From Janibacter sp. CX7 (lineage in GTDB: Bacteria > Actinomycetota > Actinomycetes > Actinomycetales > Dermatophilaceae), in contig NZ_CP101464.1 of assembly GCF_024362365.1 (NCBI RefSeq), positions 620,001 through 684,000 of the forward strand: 64,000 nucleotides of DNA, read 5' to 3'. The notes below the pieces were generated by a model. It did not search any database and had not been told where the DNA came from. It was given only the letters and a program-made list of their open reading frames with translations. Of the stretch, positions 20,219 to 29,691 are shown piece after piece. The stretch's first letter is position 1. Each line of letters opens with the position of its first letter. A program made the translations under genes and the position numbers.

Positions 20219-21209
20219 CAAGAGCACGGCCCAGGACGCCGCACAGGACCCCGGCCAGGACGAGGCGACGTCGACGACGACGCGCGAGGCGGCCATCGCG
20301 GTCGGCACCGCGCCCGAAGGGGGCGAGGCCCGCTCCCTCACCGCGGACGCCTTCGCCTCCCTTCGTCGCAACCCGCTCTTCTGGATCTCGGGGGTGCTGA
20401 TCATCATCCTCCTGCTGATGGCGATCTGGCCCTCCCTCTTCACGACCTACGACCTGAAGTTCAACGACCTGAGCAAGGCCCGCCAGACCCCGAGTGGCGA
20501 GCACTGGTTCGGCACCGACACCCAGGGCCAGGACATCTACACCCGCACGATCTACGGCGCCCGCGCGTCGATCATCGTCGGCGTGCTCTCGACCCTCGGC
20601 GTGCTCCTGCTCGGGTCCTTGCTGGGTCTGATCGCCGGGTACATCGGCGGCTGGGTCGACGCCCTCATCAGCCGTGCCGGCGACATCTTCTTCGCCATCC
20701 CGCTGCTGCTGTCGGGCATCATCTTCCTGTCCTCGATCCGGGAGCGGGAGGAGATCTTCGGCATCCCGATCCAGGGCTACTTCGGCGTCGTGATGCAGGT
20801 CGTGCTCGTCTTCGTCCTCTTCGGCTGGCCGAGCCTCATGCGCCTCATGCGCAGCTCGGTCATCCAGGTCAAGCCCAACGACTACGTCCAGGCGGCCCGC
20901 GCCCTCGGCGCCTCGCCGATGCGGATCATCCGCCGGCACGTCCTGCCCAATGCGATGGCCCCGGCGATCGTCGTCACGACGATCAACCTCGGCAGCTACA
21001 TCGCCGCGGAGGCGACGCTGTCCTTCCTCGGCATCGGTCTGCGCCCGCCGACCGTGTCCTGGGGTGTGATGATCAACGACGCCCTCGTGCCGCTGCAGAC
21101 CTACCCGCACATCCTCTTCTTCCCGGCGCTCTTCCTGAGCATCACGGTCCTGGCCTTCATCATGCTCGGCGACGCCGTGCGTGACGCCTTCGACCCGAAG
21201 GGGCGCTGA
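20211..21209 (+). CDS. Peptide-type ABC transporter permease, DppC/OppC class (system 1)
   Basis: A 332-residue permease. A hydrophilic N-terminus of about 50 residues leads into ASLRRNPLFWISGVLII, the usual OppC_N segment. GTDTQGQDIYTRTIYGARASI and the EAA loop YVQAARALGASPMRIIRRHVLPN follow. It pairs with the DppB-class partner to form the membrane channel. ATG at 20211 overlaps the previous gene by 8 bases. Confidence 0.93.
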   Translation: MTDKSTAQDAAQDPGQDEATSTTTREAAIAVGTAPEGGEARSLTADAFASLRRNPLFWISGVLIIILLLMAIWPSLFTTYDLKFNDLSKARQTPSGEHWFGTDTQGQDIYTRTIYGARASIIVGVLSTLGVLLLGSLLGLIAGYIGGWVDALISRAGDIFFAIPLLLSGIIFLSSIREREEIFGIPIQGYFGVVMQVVLVFVLFGWPSLMRLMRSSVIQVKPNDYVQAARALGASPMRIIRRHVLPNAMAPAIVVTTINLGSYIAAEATLSFLGIGLRPPTVSWGVMINDALVPLQTYPHILFFPALFLSITVLAFIMLGDAVRDAFDPKGR

Positions 21210-21228
21210 GAGACAGGTGAGTGACCAC

Positions 21229-22236
21229 ATGACCACACCGACGACCCCGTCGTCCGGCGAGCACCTGCTCGAGGTCGACGACCTCCACGTCGAGTTCCAC
21301 ACCCGGGAGGGCATCGCCAAGGCGATCAACGGCGTCAACTTCACCCTCGACGAGGGCGAGACGCTGGCGATCCTCGGCGAGTCCGGGTCGGGCAAGTCCG
21401 TGACCGCGCAGGCGATCATGGGCATCCTCGACATGCCCCCGGCCGTCATCCCGGGCGGGCGGATCCTCTACAAGGGTCAGGACCTGCTGACCATGCCAGA
21501 GGAGGCGCGGCGCGCGACCCGTGGCCCGGAGATCTCGATGATCTTCCAGGACGCGCTCAGCTCGCTCAACCCCGTCTTCCCGGTCGGTTGGCAGATCGCG
21601 GAGATGTTCCGCGTGCACCGCGGGTCCAACCGCGCGGACGCCTACGCCGAGGCCGTGCGCCTCATGGAGCGCGTCAACATCCCGGCGGCCAAGGACCGCG
21701 TCAAGGCCTACCCGCACCAGTTCTCGGGCGGTATGCGGCAGCGCATCATGATCGCCATGGCGATCGCGCTCGACCCCAAGGTGCTCATCGCCGACGAGCC
21801 GACGACGGCGCTCGACGTGACGGTCCAGGCCCAGATCATGTCCCTCCTGCAGGAGCTGCAGGAGGAGTTCAAGATGGGTCTGATCCTCATCACGCACGAC
21901 CTGGGTGTCGTTGCCGACGTCGCTGACCGCATCGCGGTCATGTACGCCGGTCGGATCGTCGAGCGGGCCGACGTCGACGAGATCTACGCGCGGCCGGGTC
22001 ACCCCTACACCCGGGGTCTGCTCGAGTCGATCCCGCGCCTGGACCAGAAGGGCCAGTCGCTCTCGGCCATCGGTGGCCTGCCGCCGAACCTCACCCGCAT
22101 CCCCGAGGGGTGCGCCTTCAACCCGCGCTGCGTCATGGCGCAGGACATCTGCCGGACCGAGCGCCCCGAGCTGCTCGACATCGGCCCGCGTCGCCAGTCC
22201 GCCTGCCACTTCAGCCAGGAGGTGCTCGATGCCTGA
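21229..22236 (+). CDS. Peptide-type ABC transporter ATP-binding protein, DppD/OppD class (system 1)
   Basis: A 335-residue ATPase: Walker A GESGSGKS, signature [16 protein letters not shown], Walker [14 protein letters not shown]-loop ITHDLG, and the C-terminal oligopeptide-transporter extension with clustered cysteines (CAFNPRC, QDIC, CHF) that in some members ligate an iron-sulfur cluster. The ATG at 21229 has AGGTGAG 7 nt upstream; a GTG at 21217 is an alternative. It overlaps the partner ATPase by 8 bases. Confidence 0.92.
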   Translation: MTTPTTPSSGEHLLEVDDLHVEFHTREGIAKAINGVNFTLDEGETLAILGESGSGKSVTAQAIMGILDMPPAVIPGGRILYKGQDLLTMPEEARRATRGPEISMIFQDALSSLNPVFPVGWQIAEMFRVHRGSNRADAYAEAVRLMERVNIPAAKDRVKAYPHQFSGGMRQRIMIAMAIALDPKVLIADEPTTALDVTVQAQIMSLLQELQEEFKMGLILITHDLGVVADVADRIAVMYAGRIVERADVDEIYARPGHPYTRGLLESIPRLDQKGQSLSAIGGLPPNLTRIPEGCAFNPRCVMAQDICRTERPELLDIGPRRQSACHFSQEVLDA

Positions 22237-23371
22237 GGCGATCCTCACGGCCAAGGGCCTGAAGAAGCACTACCCGATCAAGGGCGGTGTGCTCCGCACG
22301 ACCGTCGGCCACGTCAAGGCCGTCGACGGTGTCGACTTCGAGCTCTACAAGGGCGAGACGCTCGGCATCGTCGGTGAGTCCGGCTGCGGCAAGTCGACCC
22401 TGGGTCGACTGCTCATGCGGCTCGAGGAGCCGACCGAGGGCACCGTCGACTTCGACGGGGTCGACATGTACAGCCAGTCGGGGTCCGCGATGCGCAAGCT
22501 GCGTCGCGACATCCAGATCGTCTTCCAGGACCCCTACACCTCGCTCAACCCCCGGCGCACCGTCGGCGAGATCGTGGCCGAGCCGCTGGAGATCCACTCC
22601 GACGTCGTGCCGCGTGGTGGACGCAAGCGCCGGGTCCAGGAGCTGCTGGAGCTCGTGGGTCTCAACCCCGAGCACATCAACCGCTACCCGCACCAGTTCT
22701 CCGGCGGCCAGCGCCAGCGCATCGGCATCGCCCGTGGCATCGCGCTCAACCCCAAGGTGCTCATCTGCGACGAGCCGGTCTCCGCGCTCGACGTGTCGGT
22801 CCAGGCGCAGGTCATCAACCTGATGGAAAAGCTGCAGGACGAGCTCGGCCTGTCCTACATCTTCATCGCCCACGACCTGTCCGTGGTGCGCCACATCTCC
22901 GACCGGGTCGGGGTCATGTACCTCGGCCGCATGGTCGAGATCGGCGACGAGGACGACATCTACTCGCGCCCGACGCACCCCTACACCCAGGCTCTGCTCT
23001 CCGCCGTGCCGGTGCCGGACCCGACCCTGCGCGGCAAGCGCGACCAGATCGTCCTCAGCGGCGACGTGCCGTCCCCGGCCAACCCGCCGCAGGGCTGCCA
23101 CTTCCACACCCGCTGCTGGAAGGCGCAGGACATCTGCCGCACGGAGACCCCCGTGCTCGAGCTGCGCAGCGACGGTGCCGGCGAGCACCCCTCGCGCTGC
23201 CACTTCGCCGAGCCGCGGGTCATCGTCGAGACGCAGGACGTGACCGACATCGACTCGGGCCTCTTCGCCGGCCAGGGCCTCGCCGACGTCGACGACGTGA
23301 TGGCCGCGGGCCGAGCCGGTGGCGCTGCCGCCGGTGGGGCCACGACCGACACCTCGACGGCCGGGGCGTAG
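22229..23371 (+). CDS. Peptide-type ABC transporter ATP-binding protein, DppF/OppF class (system 1)
   Basis: A 380-residue ATPase with GESGCGKST (Walker A), FSGGQRQRIGIARGIA (signature), VLICDEPVSALDVS (Walker B), IAHDLSVVRHISDRVGVMYLG and the C-terminal GCHFHTRCWKAQDIC cysteine cluster. AGGAGG lies just before the ATG, inside the end of the upstream gene. The C-terminal 60 or so residues (after FAEPRVIVE) form an unusual low-complexity tail rich in Ala, Gly and Asp. Last gene of system 1; transcription meets that of system 2 at the shared palindrome. Confidence 0.92.
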   Translation: MPEAILTAKGLKKHYPIKGGVLRTTVGHVKAVDGVDFELYKGETLGIVGESGCGKSTLGRLLMRLEEPTEGTVDFDGVDMYSQSGSAMRKLRRDIQIVFQDPYTSLNPRRTVGEIVAEPLEIHSDVVPRGGRKRRVQELLELVGLNPEHINRYPHQFSGGQRQRIGIARGIALNPKVLICDEPVSALDVSVQAQVINLMEKLQDELGLSYIFIAHDLSVVRHISDRVGVMYLGRMVEIGDEDDIYSRPTHPYTQALLSAVPVPDPTLRGKRDQIVLSGDVPSPANPPQGCHFHTRCWKAQDICRTETPVLELRSDGAGEHPSRCHFAEPRVIVETQDVTDIDSGLFAGQGLADVDDVMAAGRAGGAAAGGATTDTSTAGA

Positions 23372-23394
23372 TCGGGTCACCGACCGCACCACGA

Positions 23395-23434
23395 CGAAGG
23401 GGGTGTCCCACCGATCGGTGGGACACCCCCTTCG
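23395..23434. terminator. 40-bp perfect palindrome, bidirectional terminator between convergent operons
   Basis: The sequence from CGAAGGGGGTGTCCCACCGA to its exact reverse complement forms a 20-bp arm palindrome without a spacer, so a hairpin could have an 18-bp stem or so. It sits in the 78-bp gap between two convergent ABC operons. No T-tract follows on either side. Each arm ends in the recurrent 9-mer CGAAGGGGG. Confidence 0.85.
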
Positions 23435-23449
23435 CCGTGCCGGTATCCG

Positions 23450-24595
23450 CTAGGAGAAGGGGATCTCCCCGACGATCCGCTCGGCCTCCGCCTCCGCTGC
23501 GAGGGCCGCGCCGGTCTCGTCGACCGTCGCCGTGACGGCGTGCGGCTGGATCTCGCCGGAGGCGATCTGCTCGGCCCAGTGGCAGGCGACCTTGTGCTCG
23601 GCGGCGTCGGAGACGACCCGCAGCTGCGGACGCTCGGTGTCGCAGCGGGTCTCCTGCCGCCAGGGGCAGCGGGTGTGGAAGCGGCAGCCCGACGGCGGGT
23701 TGGCGGGGGAGGGCAGGTCGCCGCTCAGCAGGATCTGCTCCCGGGTGTCCTCGACGACCGGGTCCGGCACCGGCACGGCGGACAGCAGGGCCCGCGTGTA
23801 GGGGTGCAGGGGAGTGGCGTAGAGGTCGTCGGCCGGGGCCTCCTCGACGATGCCGCCGAGGTACATGACCCCGACGCGGTCGCTGATGTGCCGCACCACC
23901 GCGAGGTCGTGGGCGATGACGAGATAGGTCAGGCCGTACTCGTCCTGCAGGTCGGACATGAGGTTGATGACCTGCGCCTGCACCGACACGTCGAGCGCGG
24001 AGACTGGCTCGTCGGCGACGATGAGCTCGGGGTCGACGCTCAGGGCCCGGGCGATGCCGATGCGCTGGCGCTGACCGCCGGAGAACTCGTGGGGGTACTT
24101 CTTCAGGGCGGCGGGCGGCAGACCGACGTCGGCGAGCAGCTGGCGCAGGCGGGGCTCGGCCTCCTTGGCGTCCTTGGCGATCCCGTGGGCCTTCATCCCT
24201 TCGACGAGCAGCGCCTCGACGCTCTGGCGCGGGTCGAGGCTGCCCATCGGGTCCTGGAAGACCATCTGCAGGTCCTTGCGCCGGCTCCGCAGTGCCTCGC
24301 CCGTCAGCGTGGAGATCGGCTCGCCGTCGAAGGTGACCGTGCCGTCGGTCGCCGGCTCGAGGTGGAGGATCGCGCGGCCGAGGGTGGACTTGCCGCAGCC
24401 GGACTCGCCGACGAGTCCGTAGGTCTCGCCGCGACGGATCTGCAGGTCGACACCGTCGACGGCGTAGACGTGGCCGACGACCTTGTCGAAGACGACGCCC
24501 TTGGTGATCGGGTAGTGGACCTTGAGGCCGCGGACGTCGACGAGGACGTCGGTGTCGCTGGTCGTGGCGGTCGGCTCGGGGCTCGTGGTGGTCAT
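23450..24595 (-). CDS. Peptide-type ABC transporter ATP-binding protein, DppF/OppF class (system 2)
   Basis: A 381-residue ATPase: [51 protein letters not shown], and the cysteine cluster GCRFHTRCPWRQETRC. The C-terminus carries an Ala/Glu-rich tail, comparable in position to the tail of the system 1 paralogue. The ATG at 24595 follows GAGGAGG and overlaps the stop of the DppD-class gene by four bases (ATGA). Last gene of the system 2 operon. Confidence 0.92.
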   Translation of the reverse strand: MTTTSPEPTATTSDTDVLVDVRGLKVHYPITKGVVFDKVVGHVYAVDGVDLQIRRGETYGLVGESGCGKSTLGRAILHLEPATDGTVTFDGEPISTLTGEALRSRRKDLQMVFQDPMGSLDPRQSVEALLVEGMKAHGIAKDAKEAEPRLRQLLADVGLPPAALKKYPHEFSGGQRQRIGIARALSVDPELIVADEPVSALDVSVQAQVINLMSDLQDEYGLTYLVIAHDLAVVRHISDRVGVMYLGGIVEEAPADDLYATPLHPYTRALLSAVPVPDPVVEDTREQILLSGDLPSPANPPSGCRFHTRCPWRQETRCDTERPQLRVVSDAAEHKVACHWAEQIASGEIQPHAVTATVDETGAALAAEAEAERIVGEIPFS

Positions 24596-25647
24596 CGGAC
24601 CTCCTCGGTCGTCGCGGCCTCGGCGGGCGAGGGGTCGCCGGCGAGGGGGTTGAAGCAGCGCAGCGCACGCGAGCCCCCGACGGCGAGGTCGGGGGTGGCC
24701 TCGCGGCAGTGGTCGGTCGCGCTGGCGCACCGTGGGGCGAAGGCGCACGAGCTCGTCCACGGGAGGTTGTCGGCGACCGACCCGGGCACGGGGTCGAGCC
24801 GCGCGCCGCGCTCGCCGTCGAGGCTCGGGACGCTCGAGAGCAGCCCGCCGGTGTACGGGTGGCGCGGCTGGGCGAAGAGGTCGTGGCGCTCCGCCCGCTC
24901 GACGATGCGGCCGCCGTAGAGGACGTTGATCTCGTCGCACAGCCCGGCGACCACACCGAGGTCGTGGGTGATCATGATCAGGGCCGTGCCCGTCTCCTCG
25001 ACCAGCTCGCGCAGCAGCGCGAGGATCTGGGCCTGGATCGTCACGTCGAGCGCCGTCGTCGGCTCGTCGGCGATGAGCAGCCGGGGTTCGCAGGCCAGGG
25101 CCATGGCGATGAGCGCGCGCTGGCGCATGCCGCCGGAGAGCTGGTGCGGGTAGTCCTTGAGCCGGCGGTCGGGGTCGGGGATGCCGACCTTCTTGAGCAT
25201 GTCGCGCGCGTGGGGCGTGGCCTCCTTGCGCGACATGCCCTTGTGCCGCTCGAGCACCTCGGTGACCTGTCGGCCGATGGGGACGACGGGGTTGAGGGAG
25301 GAGAGCGGGTCCTGGAAGATCATGCTGACGTCGCGGCCACGCCGCGCGCGCATCTGCTTGTCGGAGAGGCCGAGCAGGTCGGTGCCGTCGAAGGTCACCG
25401 AACCGCTGACCTCGTTGCCGCGGCCGGGCAGCAGGCCCATGATCGCGAGCGACGTGACCGACTTGCCGCAGCCGGACTCGCCGACGAGGCCGACGGTCTG
25501 ACCGGGCTGGACGTCGAAGCTGACCCCGTCGACGGCGGCGAAGGGGGCCTGCCCCTGCCGCGTGAAGGTCACCGACAGGTCGCGCACGGACAGCAGGGGA
25601 GTGCCGGCGCCCGGACGGGCACCGCGGGGCGTGGGGGCGGTCGTCAT
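24592..25647 (-). CDS. Peptide-type ABC transporter ATP-binding protein, DppD/OppD class (system 2)
   Basis: A 351-residue ATPase: [59 protein letters not shown] and a C-terminal [14 protein letters not shown] cluster. An N-terminal extension ([16 protein letters not shown]) precedes the ABC core. GGAGGTGAG precedes the ATG. It lies between the permease and the DppF-class ATPase with close or overlapping junctions. Confidence 0.92.
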   Translation of the reverse strand: MTTAPTPRGARPGAGTPLLSVRDLSVTFTRQGQAPFAAVDGVSFDVQPGQTVGLVGESGCGKSVTSLAIMGLLPGRGNEVSGSVTFDGTDLLGLSDKQMRARRGRDVSMIFQDPLSSLNPVVPIGRQVTEVLERHKGMSRKEATPHARDMLKKVGIPDPDRRLKDYPHQLSGGMRQRALIAMALACEPRLLIADEPTTALDVTIQAQILALLRELVEETGTALIMITHDLGVVAGLCDEINVLYGGRIVERAERHDLFAQPRHPYTGGLLSSVPSLDGERGARLDPVPGSVADNLPWTSSCAFAPRCASATDHCREATPDLAVGGSRALRCFNPLAGDPSPAEAATTEEVR

Positions 25648-25652
25648 GCCGC

Positions 25653-26678
25653 TCACCTCCGGCTCTTGGGGTCGAGCGCCTCGCGCAGCGACTCGCCCAT
25701 GAGGGTGAAGCCGAGGGCGACGACGATGATGCAGATGGCCGGGTAGAAGGCCAGGTGCGGGTGGTCCTGGAAGTAGACCTCCGAGGTGCCGAGCATCTGG
25801 CCCCACTCGGGGACGCGGTCGTCGGGCAGCCCGAGACCGAGGTAGGAGAGCGCCGCGGCGTCGATGATCGCCGTCGCGAGCACGAGGGTCGCCTGGACGA
25901 TGACCGGGCCGAGCGAGTTGGGCAGCATGTGCCGCAGGACGATGGCCGAGCGCTTGACGCCGAGTGCCCGGGCGGCGAGGACGTGGTCCTTGCTGCGCTG
26001 CGCGAGCATCGAGCCACGCAGCAGCCGGGCGAAGATCGGCACCTGGACGACGGCGATGGCGATGATGACCGTCCACTGGCTCGGTCGGGCGGCGATGGCC
26101 GCGATGGAGAAGGCGAGCAGGAGGCTCGGGATCGAGAGCATGACGTCGACGACGCGCATGATGACCGCGTCGACCACCCCGCCGAAGGCGCCCGCGAGGG
26201 TGCCGAGCGCCAGCCCCCCGCCCAGCCCGCCGAGCGTCGCGGCCACGCCGACGACGAGGGTCTGGCGCGAGCCGACGAGCAGCCGGGAGAAGAAGTCCCG
26301 TCCCGAGCTGTCGGCCCCGAGGGGGAAGCCCGGCTCCGCGCCGGGGATCGGGTTGGACTGCGGGCTCACCTTGTCGATGAGGGGGTTGTCGGCCGGGTCG
26401 TGCGGTGCGATCCACGGCGCGATGATCGCGAGCACGACGAAGGCGATGGTGATGGCCAGGCCGAGCAGGAAGATCGGGTTGCGGCGCAGCCGGCGCCACG
26501 CGGAGGCGACGAGGCCGACCCCGGCTCCGTCGTCGATCGTGCCGGCCTCGATGACGGTCGCGCCGCCCGTGGCGCCGCTCGTGGCGGCGAGGTCGTCGAT
26601 GCGCTGCTTGCGCCGGGCGCCGAGGCCGCGGCGGGGCCGGTCCGGCTGCTCGTCCGGGTGCTGGGAGTCCTGGCTCAT
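25653..26678 (-). CDS. Peptide-type ABC transporter permease, DppC/OppC class (system 2)
   Basis: A 341-residue permease with a hydrophilic, charged N-terminus of about 60 residues (SQHPDEQPDRPRRGLGARRK), then WRRLRRNPIFLLGLAI, LGADSSGRDFFSRLLVGSRQ, and the EAA loop HVLAARALGVKRSAIVLRHMLPN. The start at 26678 has GAGG 5 nt upstream and overlaps the DppB-class stop (ATGA). Confidence 0.92.
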   Translation of the reverse strand: MSQDSQHPDEQPDRPRRGLGARRKQRIDDLAATSGATGGATVIEAGTIDDGAGVGLVASAWRRLRRNPIFLLGLAITIAFVVLAIIAPWIAPHDPADNPLIDKVSPQSNPIPGAEPGFPLGADSSGRDFFSRLLVGSRQTLVVGVAATLGGLGGGLALGTLAGAFGGVVDAVIMRVVDVMLSIPSLLLAFSIAAIAARPSQWTVIIAIAVVQVPIFARLLRGSMLAQRSKDHVLAARALGVKRSAIVLRHMLPNSLGPVIVQATLVLATAIIDAAALSYLGLGLPDDRVPEWGQMLGTSEVYFQDHPHLAFYPAICIIVVALGFTLMGESLREALDPKSRR

Positions 26679-27679
26679 CGGGTCCTCACTCGGGGGTCGA
26701 CGACGGCGTAGAGGACGTCGACGACCAGGTTGACGATGACGTAGGTGACCGCGGCCGCGAGGATGAGCACCTGCAGCACCGGGTAGTCGCGCAGGGTGAA
26801 GGCCTGGCGCAGGGCGTCGCCGATGCCGGCGATGTTGAAGACCGACTCCGTGAGCACCGCGCCGGCGAGCAGGCCGCCCATCTGCAGACCGATCGCGGTG
26901 AGCACGGGCAGCAAGGCATTGCGCATGACGTGTCGACCGCGCACGACCCGCTGGGTCAGGCCCTTGGCCTGGGCGGTGCGCACGTAGTCCTCGTCGAGGA
27001 CCTCGAGCACGCTCGCGCGGGTGATGCGGAAGATCATCGAGAAGGGGATGGAGGCCAGGGCGATGCCCGGCAGGATGAGGTGCTTGAAGGCATCCCACGA
27101 CGCATCCCACTCGCGGGTGAGCAGGCCGTCGAGGATGAAGAAGCCCGTCACGCGGGTGGCGTCGACCTCCTGGCGCCCGGAGACCGGCAGCCAGTGCAGC
27201 TCCTGGGCGAAGACGTAGCGCAGGAGGAAGGCGAGGAAGAAGACGGGGACGGCCACGCCGACGAGCGAGCCGACGATGCTGAGGTTGTCGAGCAGGCCCC
27301 CACGGCGCTTGGCGGCGAGGTAGCCGAGCGGCAGGGCGAGGCCGATGGCGATGACCAGGGCCACCGCGCTGAGCTCGATCGTCGCTGGGAAGCGCTCGAG
27401 GAGGAGGTCCATCGCCGGCTTGCCGGGCTGGACGCCGTTGGAGACGCCGAAGTCGCCGGTGACCGCGCGCTTGAGGAAGGTCCAGTACTGCACCCAGATC
27501 GGCTCGTCGAGGCCGAGCTCGTGGGTCAGCCGGGCGCGGGTCTCGGGGGTGGCGCGCTCACCGAGCATCGCCGAGACGATGCCGCCCGGCAGCGCGCGCA
27601 ACCACAGGAAGAGCAGCAGCGAGAGCACGAAGACGACGAGCACCAGCTGCATGAGCCGGCGGATGATGAATCTCAGCAC
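26675..27679 (-). CDS. Peptide-type ABC transporter permease, DppB/OppB class (system 2)
   Basis: A 334-residue permease beginning LRFIIRRLMQLVLVVFVLSLL, with the EAA loop YVRTAQAKGLTQRVVRGRHVMRN and about six helices. The start is the GTG at 27679, with AGGAG 7 nt upstream. An 89-bp gap containing a hairpin separates it from the substrate-binding gene, mirroring system 1. Confidence 0.92.
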   Translation of the reverse strand: MLRFIIRRLMQLVLVVFVLSLLLFLWLRALPGGIVSAMLGERATPETRARLTHELGLDEPIWVQYWTFLKRAVTGDFGVSNGVQPGKPAMDLLLERFPATIELSAVALVIAIGLALPLGYLAAKRRGGLLDNLSIVGSLVGVAVPVFFLAFLLRYVFAQELHWLPVSGRQEVDATRVTGFFILDGLLTREWDASWDAFKHLILPGIALASIPFSMIFRITRASVLEVLDEDYVRTAQAKGLTQRVVRGRHVMRNALLPVLTAIGLQMGGLLAGAVLTESVFNIAGIGDALRQAFTLRDYPVLQVLILAAAVTYVIVNLVVDVLYAVVDPRVRTR

Positions 27680-27708
27680 GTGGGGACTCCTGACGTGGAC
27701 CGCGGACC

Positions 27709-27742
27709 GGGGCCGCCCCGACCGGTCGGTCGAGGCGGCCCC
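27709..27742 (-). terminator. Hairpin between SBP and permease of system 2 (attenuator)
   Basis: GGGGCCGCC (27709-27717) pairs with GGCGGCCCC (27734-27742), and an inner CCGACC/GGTCGG pairing can extend the stem. It lies in the gap between the binding-protein gene and the first permease gene on the minus strand, the same position as the hairpin of system 1. No U-tract. Confidence 0.55.
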
Positions 27743-27768
27743 GTCACGAGGTCACCTGCGGGTGTGGG

Positions 27769-29427
27769 TCACTTGCCGCCGACCGTGACCGACGAGAAGC
27801 GCTCGGCGGTCAGCGGGCTGGCGACGAGACCCTCGACGTCCTCGTTGACGACGATCGCGGGCGGCGAGTGCGAGATCGGCAGGCCGGGCACGTACTCGTC
27901 GTGGATCTTCTTGTTCAGGTCCTCGTACTTCTTCGTCCGCTCGGCCTCGTCGACCGTCTGGTCGGCGTCCTTGAGCTCCTTGCTCAGGTCGGAGCCGAAG
28001 TCCGTCGCGGAGGTGTGGAAGTCGTTGGACTTGAGGTTGCCGAAGAAGGTGCCGATGAAGTTGTCGGCCGAGTTGTAGTCACCCGTCCAGCCGAGCAGCC
28101 AGGCGTCGAACTGGCCGTTGTCGACGCCGTCGAGGTAGCCGCCGTTCCACGGCTTGGTGACGACCTCGACCTTGACGCCGGCCTTCTCGAAGTCCTTGCG
28201 GATCGCCTCGTGGATCTTCTGCGGGTTGGGCATGTAGGGCCGGGTGACCTCGCTCGGGTAGGCGAAGGTCAGCTTGAGGTTCTCCTGGCCCGCCTCCTTG
28301 AGCAGCTTCTTGGCACCCTCGGGGTCGTACTTCGTGACCGCGAGGTCCTTGTTGTAGCCCTCGACGGTGTCGGGGTAGAACTGCGAGGCCGCGGTGGCGC
28401 CCTCCGGCAGCTGGGACTTGACCAGCTGCTCGCGGTTGACCGCCATGTCGAGCGCCTGGCGGACCTTGAGGTCCTTCAGGGCCGGGTTCTTCTCCGGGTT
28501 GAAGGCGACGTAGAGGACGTTGAAGGGGTCGCGGACCTCGACCTGGTTGCCGGCGTCCTCCAGACCCTTCCAGTCGACGGGGTTGGGCAGGTCGTAGCCG
28601 TTGATGCTGTCGGCCTCGAGCTCCTGCCGGCGCGTCGACTCGTTGGGGATGATGTCGAAGACGATCTCGGCGTTCTTCGCCTTGTCGCCCCAGTAGTCGT
28701 CGTTGCGCTTGAGCGTGACCGTCTTGTTGGCCTCGTCGTAGCTGTCGAAGGTGTACGGGCCGGTGCCGACGGGGTTCTCGGAGTTCTTCGGGTAGGCGAA
28801 GCCCTCGCCCTGCTTCTTGACGTCGTTGGCCTTGCCCTCCTCCAGCGCCTTGGGGGACTGGATGCCGAAGGCCGACAGCGAGAGCATCGCCGGGAACTTC
28901 GAGGTGGCCCGGGCGATCTTGAGCACGACGGTCTGGTCGTCGCTCGCCTCGCAGCTGCGGTAGAGCGAGTCCTTGCCGAAGCCCTCCATCGAGTAGGCCC
29001 AGTACTCGGCGGGGCCGGCCTGGGCGGTCTCGTTCTGGTCGGCCATGCGCTCGAAGTTGTCGCAGACCGCCTGCGCGTCGAGGGTCTCGCCGTCGCTGAA
29101 CTTCACGCCCTTGCGCAGGGTGAAGGTCCACGTCTTGCCGTCCTTGGACGGTTCCCACTTCTCGGCCAGGCCGGGCCCGATCTCGGAGCTGCCCTCCTCG
29201 ACCTCGACCAGACCCTCGAAGATCTGGCGGGTGACGCGGAAGGTCTCGCCGTCACTCGCGTAGAAGGGATCGAAGACCTCGGGGGCGCCGGCCGCGCCGA
29301 AGGTGAAGGTGCCGTCGGTGTCGCCACCGCCGGAGCCGGAGTCGTCGCGGTCGCTCTGGGCGCACGCGCTGAGCGTCAGTGCGGTGGCGGCGAGAGCGGC
29401 CAGGGGCGCTGCTTTCCTCATCGACAT
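27769..29427 (-). CDS. Peptide-type ABC transporter substrate-binding lipoprotein (system 2)
   Basis: A 552-residue SBP_bac_5 lipoprotein with signal peptide and lipobox LSAC (Cys near 22) followed by a Ser/Gly/Asp linker. Family motifs: GVKFSDGETLDAQAVCDNFERM, GTGPYTFDSYD, LKVRQALDMAVNREQLV. GAGGAA lies a few bases before the ATG at 29427; a second in-frame ATG at 29421 is possible. It heads the second complete importer. AAG-rich, strongly biased codon use suggests high expression, as in system 1. Ligand unknown. Confidence 0.92.
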   Translation of the reverse strand: MSMRKAAPLAALAATALTLSACAQSDRDDSGSGGGDTDGTFTFGAAGAPEVFDPFYASDGETFRVTRQIFEGLVEVEEGSSEIGPGLAEKWEPSKDGKTWTFTLRKGVKFSDGETLDAQAVCDNFERMADQNETAQAGPAEYWAYSMEGFGKDSLYRSCEASDDQTVVLKIARATSKFPAMLSLSAFGIQSPKALEEGKANDVKKQGEGFAYPKNSENPVGTGPYTFDSYDEANKTVTLKRNDDYWGDKAKNAEIVFDIIPNESTRRQELEADSINGYDLPNPVDWKGLEDAGNQVEVRDPFNVLYVAFNPEKNPALKDLKVRQALDMAVNREQLVKSQLPEGATAASQFYPDTVEGYNKDLAVTKYDPEGAKKLLKEAGQENLKLTFAYPSEVTRPYMPNPQKIHEAIRKDFEKAGVKVEVVTKPWNGGYLDGVDNGQFDAWLLGWTGDYNSADNFIGTFFGNLKSNDFHTSATDFGSDLSKELKDADQTVDEAERTKKYEDLNKKIHDEYVPGLPISHSPPAIVVNEDVEGLVASPLTAERFSSVTVGGK

Positions 29428-29595
29428 GTGTTCCTCGCTTGTCAGATCCGGCCCAGCGGGGTCGACCGGGCCGCGACCGGGGCGCCAGTGACCCAGCGCA
29501 CACGGTTGCGGCAATCTAGCCCGATCCTGCGGTCGGGGCGCGGCGAGGCGACGACCTTTATCGGAGCGAGACCCGACCGACCGCAGGATGTCCGG

Positions 29596-29649
29596 CGAAG
29601 GGGGAAAACCCTCACCTGCTCCGTGCGAAGGGGGAGGGTCCCCCCTTCG
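29596..29649. repeat. Cluster of CGAAGGGGG motifs with inverted repeat in typA leader region
   Basis: Three copies of CGAAGGGGG occur within 54 bp (29596, 29626, and reversed at 29641). The last two form CGAAGGGGGA/TCCCCCCTTCG, a 9- to 10-bp stem. The region lies in the 264-bp divergent spacer between the system 2 binding protein and typA. It might act as a terminator or leader hairpin, or simply hold three copies of the genome-wide motif. Confidence 0.6.
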
Positions 29650-29691
29650 TCCATTTGGGGCAGGGGCCCACGGGCTGAGATGATCGCGAGC

